Source: JBDTSW01 sp963782605
Lineage (GTDB): Bacteria > Actinomycetota > Thermoleophilia > Solirubrobacterales > 70-9
Reading direction: 5' to 3'
Length of the DNA stretch: 64,000 nucleotides
Assembly: GCA_963782605.1 (NCBI GenBank)
Contig: CAWAKK010000003.1
Location: 30,319-94,318, forward strand
Shown here: positions 59,147 through 64,000 of the stretch, piece after piece
How the letters are laid out: every line of letters begins with the position of its first letter
Numbering within the stretch: the first letter of the stretch is position 1
Position numbers and translations under genes: made by a program
Notes under the pieces: model-generated
Seen by the model: the letters and a program-made list of their open reading frames with translations, nothing else
Told to the model about the DNA's origin: nothing
The model's database searches: none

Positions 59147-59944
59147 GTGGCTCCGGACCAGGACCCAGCGACGGCGGACCATCAGCAAACCCGGGCGACG
59201 GCGCTCGACATCTACGAGCGCGTCTGCGACGACGCCCGCGACGAGATCTCTCGGCCCTGGTCGAGCCTCGCCTTCTCCGGGCTGTTCGCGGGGTTCACGA
59301 TCGGGGCGGCGCCGGTCGCCTACGCCCTTGGCCTGAGCTCGCTGGGCAGCGCTAAAGGCGCGCTGCTGATCGCCGCGCTCTTGTACCCGATCGGATACGT
59401 GGCCGTGATCCTCGGCCGCGGATCCTTCTTCACCGAGAACACCCTCTACCCGGTGGTCCTCACGCTGCGGGAGTCGAGCGCCCTGCGGGGCACCGCCCGG
59501 CTGTGGGCGATCGTCTACGCGACGAACCAGGTAGGGGCACTGCTCTTCGCCCTCCTCATCATCGGGGCCGGCGTGCTCGTCCCGGCCGCCGAAACGGAGT
59601 TCGTTGACCTCGGGACCGGCGCGCTCGACAAGGATTTCATCGACGTCTTCTTCGCCGGTGTTGTGACCGGATGGCTGCTGGCGCTCGTCGCCTGGCTCGT
59701 CGAGGCATCGGAGCACACGATCGGCCAGGTCGCGGCGATCTGGGCGCTCACGTTCCTGGTCGCCTTCGGCTCCTTCGACCACAGCATCGCGACGTCCGTG
59801 ACCGGAATTGGCGCTGTCATCGACGGCTCCGAGAGCGCTTTGGACTGGCTTGTGTGGCTCCTCCCCGCGACGCTCGGCAACATCGCCGGGGGCGTCGGCA
59901 TCGTGAGCCTCATCAACTACGGGCAGGTGCGCAAAGAGGACTGA
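59147..59944 (+). CDS. formate/nitrite transporter (FNT) family membrane protein
   Basis: 265 residues with six membrane segments, the FNT pore fold. A cytoplasmic N-terminal helix (DIYERVCDDARDEISRPW) leads to the first segment; GRGSFFTENTLYPVV matches the conserved segment near the broken helix. FNT channels move formate, nitrite, hydrosulfide or lactate; the anion cannot be told here. GTG start supported by the TAGGGT box. It converges on trpS over a hairpin. Confidence 0.87.
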   Translation: MAPDQDPATADHQQTRATALDIYERVCDDARDEISRPWSSLAFSGLFAGFTIGAAPVAYALGLSSLGSAKGALLIAALLYPIGYVAVILGRGSFFTENTLYPVVLTLRESSALRGTARLWAIVYATNQVGALLFALLIIGAGVLVPAAETEFVDLGTGALDKDFIDVFFAGVVTGWLLALVAWLVEASEHTIGQVAAIWALTFLVAFGSFDHSIATSVTGIGAVIDGSESALDWLVWLLPATLGNIAGGVGIVSLINYGQVRKED

Positions 59945-59964
59945 CGCGTGGCTTTAGCCCGCGT
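59944..59964. terminator. hairpin between convergent FNT and trpS genes
   Basis: ACGCG(T)GGC-TTTA-GCCCGCGT: an 8-bp stem with one bulged T and a 4-nt loop. It begins at the last base of the FNT stop codon and ends 6 bp before the trpS stop. Confidence 0.45.
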
Positions 59965-59969
59965 GACGT

Positions 59970-60966
59970 CTATGCCGGGCCGATGCCCATTCGCTCGCGC
60001 ACCTGCGCAAGGGTCTGTGAGGCGATCGCGCGGGCCTTCTCGGCGCCGCCCGCCAACATGCGCTCGAGCTCTGCCTGGTCGGCGCGGAGCTCGCCGTAGC
60101 GCTCGCGGACCGGGCTCAGATAGTCGACGACCGCGTCGGCGACAGCCCCTTTGAAGTCGCCGTACCCGGAGCCGGCGAATTCGTCCTCCACCTCGCCGGG
60201 GTCGCCACCGCGGATGACGGAGAGGATGTCGATCAGGTTGGTGACCCCGGGCTTCTCGGGCGCCCGCCGCACCTCGGATCCCGAGTCCGTGACCGCGCTC
60301 ATCAGCTTCTTGCGGACGACCTCGGGCTCGTCGAGGACGAGCAAGGTCCCGGCCTCGGTCCCGCCGGTGGTCGACATCTTGGCGTCGGGCGCCTGCAGGT
60401 CCATGATCCGCGCCCCCACCTCGGGGATCCTGTGCGCGGGGATGACCAGGGTCTCGCCGAAGCGCTCGTTGAAGCGCCTTGCGATCTCACGCATCAGCTC
60501 CACGTGCTGGCGCTGGTCGTCGCCGACGGGTACCTCGTTCGCCTTGTAGGCCAGGACGTCGGCGGCCTGGAGGACGGGATAGGTGAAGAGCCCGGCGGAA
60601 ACGAAGGCGCCCTGCGTGCTCTCGAGCAACTCGCGCTTGGCCTTCCACTGGTGCATGCGGTTGAGATCACCCCACGCCGGTGACGGCGCCCAGAAGCCAC
60701 GCGAGCTCGGTGTGCTCCTTTACATCGGACTGCCGAAAGAGGATGCAGCGGGCCGGATCGAGTCCGGCCGCGAGAAGGATCGCGGCGGTGTCGTGGACGT
60801 GCGCGCGCAGCTCGGCCGGGTCGAAGTCGACCGTGATCGCGTGCATGTCCACGATGCAATAGATCGCCTCGCCCCGGTTCTGTCCCTCGACGTACTGGCG
60901 GATGGCGCCGATGTAGTTGCCCAGGTGCTTGCGCCCGGTGGGCTGGATGCCGGAGAAGATGCGCAC
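59970..60966 (-). CDS. trpS: tryptophanyl-tRNA synthetase, interrupted by a frameshift
   Basis: The first frame (from GTG 60966) gives FSGIQPTGRKHLGNYIGAI (with HxGN-type HLGN), CIVDMHAITV and LLGAVT; it then meets a stop at 60667. The second frame (to 59970) continues AWGDLNRMHQWKAKREL, YPVLQAADVLAY, VPVGDDQRQHVEL and the KMSTT signature (KMSKS-type). One extra base near 60677-60681 (GGCGTGG) separates the two; joined length is about 331 residues, normal. Since trpS is essential, a sequencing insertion is the likeliest cause. A TAGATT box lies 7 nt before the GTG. Confidence 0.9.
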
Positions 60967-60973
60967 GGCGGAG

Positions 60974-60979
60974 AATCTA
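60974..60979 (-). promoter_or_regulatory. -10 box of trpS
   Basis: TAGATT, 7 nt before GTG 60966; supports that start. Confidence 0.5.
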
Positions 60980-61037
60980 TCCCCGCGCGTCGTCCAAGCG
61001 GCTAAACCCCCCTCGCGCAATCGCCGATAACGGGCCC

Positions 61038-62183
61038 GTGAGGCGGGGTTTCATTCTGTTGGCGGTCTGCTGCGCGGTTGTCGTGACCGCACCTGGATCG
61101 CAGGCGGGGCCGTCGGAGGGGCTGTCGGTCCGCACGTTCACGAGCGGCGACAACTCCGAGCTTCATAAGACGATTCCGATCTCGCGCAAGCGCGGCACGA
61201 AGAGCCGCGTTGTCATGCGCTTAAAGGCGGAGCGCATCGGCGACCTTCGCGCGGGCGATCGGCTCCTCTCGAGCGCCGAGGTCGAGGTGACCACGTGCCT
61301 GGACGCCCCGGAGCGGCCGGGTTACGAGGACTCCTGCGTCGGCCGGGTGTACCCGTACGACCCACACGTCAGCGCGAAGATCATCCTCGGCAACCACCGC
61401 GACTCGACCAAGGGCGAGATCCTGGCCTCACCGCGTGAGCTGGAGTGCTCTCAGCACCATCCGAACCGAAATCACCATTGCGTGCTCGTCATCCCGTGGA
61501 AGACCCACCGCCTGCAGGAGGCCTGCAACGGCTGCCACGTCAACTTGGTGATGACCGCATGGAAGTCAAAGCAGGCACGTGCCGGGCATCAGCTCATCAT
61601 CGGCGCCCACCAGAAGGACGATCCGGTCGAGAGCGACAAGGGCAGGCTCAACCTGGTCCGCATTCGCCCCGGCGACACCCCGGTTCCAGCCCCCAAGGCC
61701 GGCGACCGGGTCGGTGTGCGCCTCCCCGTCGCGCGCGAGGGGAACAAGCCCAAGCCCGTCATCACCCGCTCCCTGCGCCTGACCGACCTGCGCGTGGGCG
61801 ATGAGATCTGGGTCGACGGGCGCACGAGAACCAACATCTCGAGCGTCCCCTACAACGTCCACATCCAAGGCCGTGTCCATGCGGCTCGCAAGCGTCGCGC
61901 CACCAGCGGCAGCGGCATCGTTCGCTACGTCGCCCCGAACGCGGACCTCGCCGAGAACAACGGCTTCAACTGCACCAAGGGGCCATCGGCCCACCGCAAC
62001 CCCTGCCTGCGACCCCGAGTGGGAGTCGTGCGGATCAAGAAGGACGTGAACGAGCTCTTCATCAACATGTCGGTGAGCGCCCAGGCGAAGCCGAACGAGA
62101 ACAACGAGAACTCCTGGCGCCCTGGCCATCGAGTGAAGGTCACGGAGAGCCACCTGCGGGCATACCTCGTTCGAGGTTCGTAG
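61038..62183 (+). CDS. secreted protein of unknown function with an internal duplication
   Basis: 381 residues. Signal peptide at residues 1-24 (RRGFILLAVCCAVVVTAPGSQA). The mature part looks like two copies of one domain: about 45-210 and 222-380. Shared points in order are a basic strand then IGDLRAGDRL versus LTDLRVGDEI, VSAKIILG versus VHIQGRVH, a Cys-bounded loop (CSQHHPNRNHHC versus CTKGPSAHRNPC), LVMTAWK versus INMSVSA, and AGHQLII versus PGHRVKV. The first copy has an extra CNGC. I do not recognise the family. Probably extracellular, disulfide-bonded, beta-rich. Neighbours give no clue. Confidence 0.75.
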   Translation: MRRGFILLAVCCAVVVTAPGSQAGPSEGLSVRTFTSGDNSELHKTIPISRKRGTKSRVVMRLKAERIGDLRAGDRLLSSAEVEVTTCLDAPERPGYEDSCVGRVYPYDPHVSAKIILGNHRDSTKGEILASPRELECSQHHPNRNHHCVLVIPWKTHRLQEACNGCHVNLVMTAWKSKQARAGHQLIIGAHQKDDPVESDKGRLNLVRIRPGDTPVPAPKAGDRVGVRLPVAREGNKPKPVITRSLRLTDLRVGDEIWVDGRTRTNISSVPYNVHIQGRVHAARKRRATSGSGIVRYVAPNADLAENNGFNCTKGPSAHRNPCLRPRVGVVRIKKDVNELFINMSVSAQAKPNENNENSWRPGHRVKVTESHLRAYLVRGS

Positions 62184-62291
62184 GAGCGCGATCTCACTCG
62201 TAATAGGGGGACACCGTGGTGCGCCGCGCAAGATCGTGCCCGATCGGGGGGCGGAACGAGGAACGGGCGCCGACATGGAAAACTGAGGGGT

Positions 62292-63248
62292 ATGGCACGA
62301 GCGATTTGGAGTGGATCGATCTCTTTCGGGCTCTTGAACGTGCCCGTGAAGCTCTACAGCGCGGTCTCGCGGCGGCAGATCTCGTTCCGCGAGCTGCGCG
62401 AGTCGGATAAGTCCCGGGTCCGCCACAAGCGCGTGGCCGAGGCCGATGGCGAGGAGGTCTCCTACGACGAGATCGTGAAGGGCTACGAGCTCTCCTCCGA
62501 GCAGTATGTCGTCTTCTCTCGGGATGAGCTCGACGAGCTCAGCCCGAAGCGGACGAAGGCGATCGAGGTGGAGGAGTTCGTCGACCTCGACGACATCGAC
62601 CCCATCTACTTCGTTCAGCCCTACTACCTCGGCCCCGAGCCGGGTGCCGAGCGCGCCTACGGGCTGCTCACCAAGGCGATGGCGGACGAGCGCAAGGTCG
62701 CGATCGCGCGCTTCGTCTTGCGCAACAAGGAGCACCTCGCAGCCCTGCGACCGATGGGCGACGTGCTGACGCTGACGACGATGCGCTTCGCGGACGAGAT
62801 CGTCCCTCCCGACGAGCTCGACGGCGTCGTGCCCGACGACTACGAGGCCCCCAAGAAGAAGGAGCTCGACATGGCGAAGCAGCTCGTCGGCTCGCTGACC
62901 TCCGATTTCAAGCCCGACCAGTTCCACGACGAGTACCGCGAGGAGCTGCTCGACCTGATCGAGCGCAAGGCCAAGGGCGAGGATGTCGTCCAGCCGGTTT
63001 CCGACGAGCCCGCACCGACCAAGGCGCCCGACCTGATGGCCGCGCTCGAGGAGAGCCTCGCCGCCGTGAAGGGCGAGCCGCTTGCCGCCGGCTCGGGCAA
63101 GTCGGAGACCAAGTCCGGCTCCTCGAACGGACGCAAGAGCTCGTCGAAGTCGTCCTCGTCTTCGTCGAAGCGCAAGAGCTCCTCCTCCAAGGCCGGCTCG
63201 AAGTCGAAGAGCTCCTCATCGCGAAGCAAGGCAAAGGCCAAGAGCTAG
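62292..63248 (+). CDS. ku: Ku protein (non-homologous end joining)
   Basis: 318 residues. The bacterial Ku core (1 to about 235): RAIWSGSISFGLLNVPVKLYSAVS, YVVFSRDELDEL, VDLDDIDPIYFVQPYYL and KAMADERKVAIARFVLRNKEHLAALRP. Ku binds broken DNA ends and recruits LigD, whose gene follows. The C-terminal 55 residues are a Ser/Lys-rich tail, a kind known in mycobacterial Ku to aid DNA binding. The ATG follows GAGGGG, a usable ribosome site. In the 108-bp gap upstream I see no clear promoter. Confidence 0.95.
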   Translation: MARAIWSGSISFGLLNVPVKLYSAVSRRQISFRELRESDKSRVRHKRVAEADGEEVSYDEIVKGYELSSEQYVVFSRDELDELSPKRTKAIEVEEFVDLDDIDPIYFVQPYYLGPEPGAERAYGLLTKAMADERKVAIARFVLRNKEHLAALRPMGDVLTLTTMRFADEIVPPDELDGVVPDDYEAPKKKELDMAKQLVGSLTSDFKPDQFHDEYREELLDLIERKAKGEDVVQPVSDEPAPTKAPDLMAALEESLAAVKGEPLAAGSGKSETKSGSSNGRKSSSKSSSSSSKRKSSSSKAGSKSKSSSSRSKAKAKS

Positions 63249-64000
63249 AGGTCGGCGGGCGCAAGCTGGCGCTCACGAACCTCGACAAGGTGATCTGGCC
63301 GAGGCCGGGTTCACCAAGGGCGAGGCGATCGACTACTACGCCCGCGTCGCCCCGGCGCTACTCCCCCACCTTTCCGGCCGCGCGCTGACACGAGTTCGGT
63401 TCCCGGACGGTATCGAGGGACAGCGCTTCTACGAGAAACGGGCTCCGTCGCACACCCCCGACGGGTGCGGACGGCACCGATCGTGATGGGCCGAGAGGGC
63501 GAGCCGCCAGCTTCATCGTCTGCGACGACCTTGCCCCGACCCTGACCTGGCTCGCTCAGCTCGTGGCGTTCAGCTGCATCCGTCGCTCTCGTCGCGGACG
63601 ACTTCGAGGTTCCCAACGGTCGTCGCCTTCGATCTCGATCCCGGGTCGCCGGCCGATGTCATCGACTGCCGCCGCGTCGCGCTCAGCCTTCCAAGATGTC
63701 GGGGGCCTGGCCTCAAGTGCTTCCCGTGACGTCCGGCTCAAAGGGCCTTCAGGGGTACCTGCCGCCCACTACGGAAGCCGGTTCGAGCGCGACCAAGCCG
63801 TTTGCACACACGGTCGCTCAGACACTCGAGAAGGACGATCCGAAGCCGTGAACTCGAAGATGACGAAGGAGGTGCGCAAGGAAAAGGTCTTCGTCGACTG
63901 GAGCCAGAACGACAGGGCCAAGACCACGGTGGCCGTCTACTCGCTGCGAGCCCGCGAGCATCCGACGGCGTCAACGCCCCTGCGCTGGGAGGAGGTCGAG
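63249..64000 (+). pseudogene. ligD: LigD polymerase-type domain, broken by several frameshifts, cut by the right edge
   Basis: Pieces in different frames line up with the LigD primase-polymerase domain: RKLALTNLDKVIWP, then GFTKGEAIDYYARVAPALLPHL, RVRFPDGIEGQRFYEKRAPSHTPD, SFIVCDD, TLTWLAQL, PTVVAFDLDPGSPADVI, KCFPVTSGSKGLQ and KVFVDWSQNDRAKTT at the right end. At least four single-base deletions are needed to join them (for example in CTGGCCGAGG near 63297 and GACGGGTGCG near 63462). The catalytic Asp pair (DLDP) is present. Either a decaying gene or low-accuracy sequence. It starts right after the Ku stop; no clear start codon is seen. Confidence 0.8.

Noticed and set aside
59075..59782. 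Minus-strand frame opposite the FNT transporter
   Set aside because: Polar, low-complexity product without motifs; the plus strand encodes a clear six-segment membrane protein.

Overview
The window is one dense stretch of a very GC-rich bacterial chromosome with about 70 protein genes, most on the minus strand. Gene content and order point to the phylum Actinobacteria: an ffh-rpsP-KH-trmD-rplS-lepB-rnhB block, a SepIVA-like DivIVA protein beside coaD, a WhiG-type sigma factor, a Ku/LigD pair and FusA2-like EF-G. Details such as the divergent RNase III and the zinc-ribbon proteins make me favour a deep branch such as Thermoleophilia, but that is inference. I saw no tRNA, rRNA, CRISPR array, insertion sequence or phage genes; this is a housekeeping region.

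Layout. 1-4.6 kb: zinc-ribbon protein (cut by the left edge), EF-G-like GTPase, WhiG-type sigma factor, Xer recombinase. 4.7-14.6 kb: L,D-transpeptidase, an SDR/acyltransferase pair, a 5-FTHF cyclo-ligase relative, ilvD, two small unknowns, thiD, dprA, comM. 14.6-25.4 kb: yraN (inverted), rnhB, lepB, rplS, trmD, KH protein, rpsP, ffh, ftsY, a short smc, rnc, acpP, plsX, rpmF. 25.4-34.6 kb: DUF177, a methyltransferase, a cupredoxin-like lipoprotein, SepIVA-like protein, coaD, rsmD, recG, DUF427, GST, DAK2 kinase, rpmB. 34.6-38.7 kb: phosphoesterase and the riboflavin genes ribH, ribBA, ribE, ribD. 38.8-44.9 kb: rpe, zinc-ribbon protein, rsmB, fmt, def, priA. 45-50.7 kb: PH-domain protein, metK, DUF3352 protein, der, cmk. 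50.8-57.1 kb: cupin, then aromatic amino acid genes aroA, tyrA, aroF, hisC-type aminotransferase, GNAT, aroH. 57-64 kb: rluB, scpB, scpA, FNT transporter, trpS, a secreted unknown, Ku and a broken ligD.

How genes work together: SRP targeting (ffh, ftsY) with lepB; ribosome parts and translation maturation (rplS, rpsP, rpmF, rpmB, trmD, rsmD, rsmB, fmt, def, der, trpS); fatty-acid and phospholipid start-up (plsX, acpP); a riboflavin operon; an aromatic amino acid block; chromosome organisation (smc, scpA, scpB); DNA repair, uptake and restart (recG, priA, comM, dprA, Ku/LigD).

Most notable: (1) an SMC protein of only 777 residues in which I cannot find a hinge domain, although scpA and scpB are present; (2) a leader peptide with a Tyr-Tyr-Trp-Phe run, a 17-bp-spaced promoter and nested stem-loops before aroF, which looks like an attenuator; (3) a window-wide pattern in which a TAnnnT box sits 6-11 nt before the start codon, implying leaderless mRNAs; (4) a perfect 20-bp palindrome between the ribD -10 box and its start codon; (5) hairpins that contain the stop codons of convergent gene pairs; (6) an RNase III lacking two acidic active-site residues. 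Four conserved genes are interrupted by what looks like one extra base each, and ligD by several missing bases, so sequence accuracy should be kept in mind.
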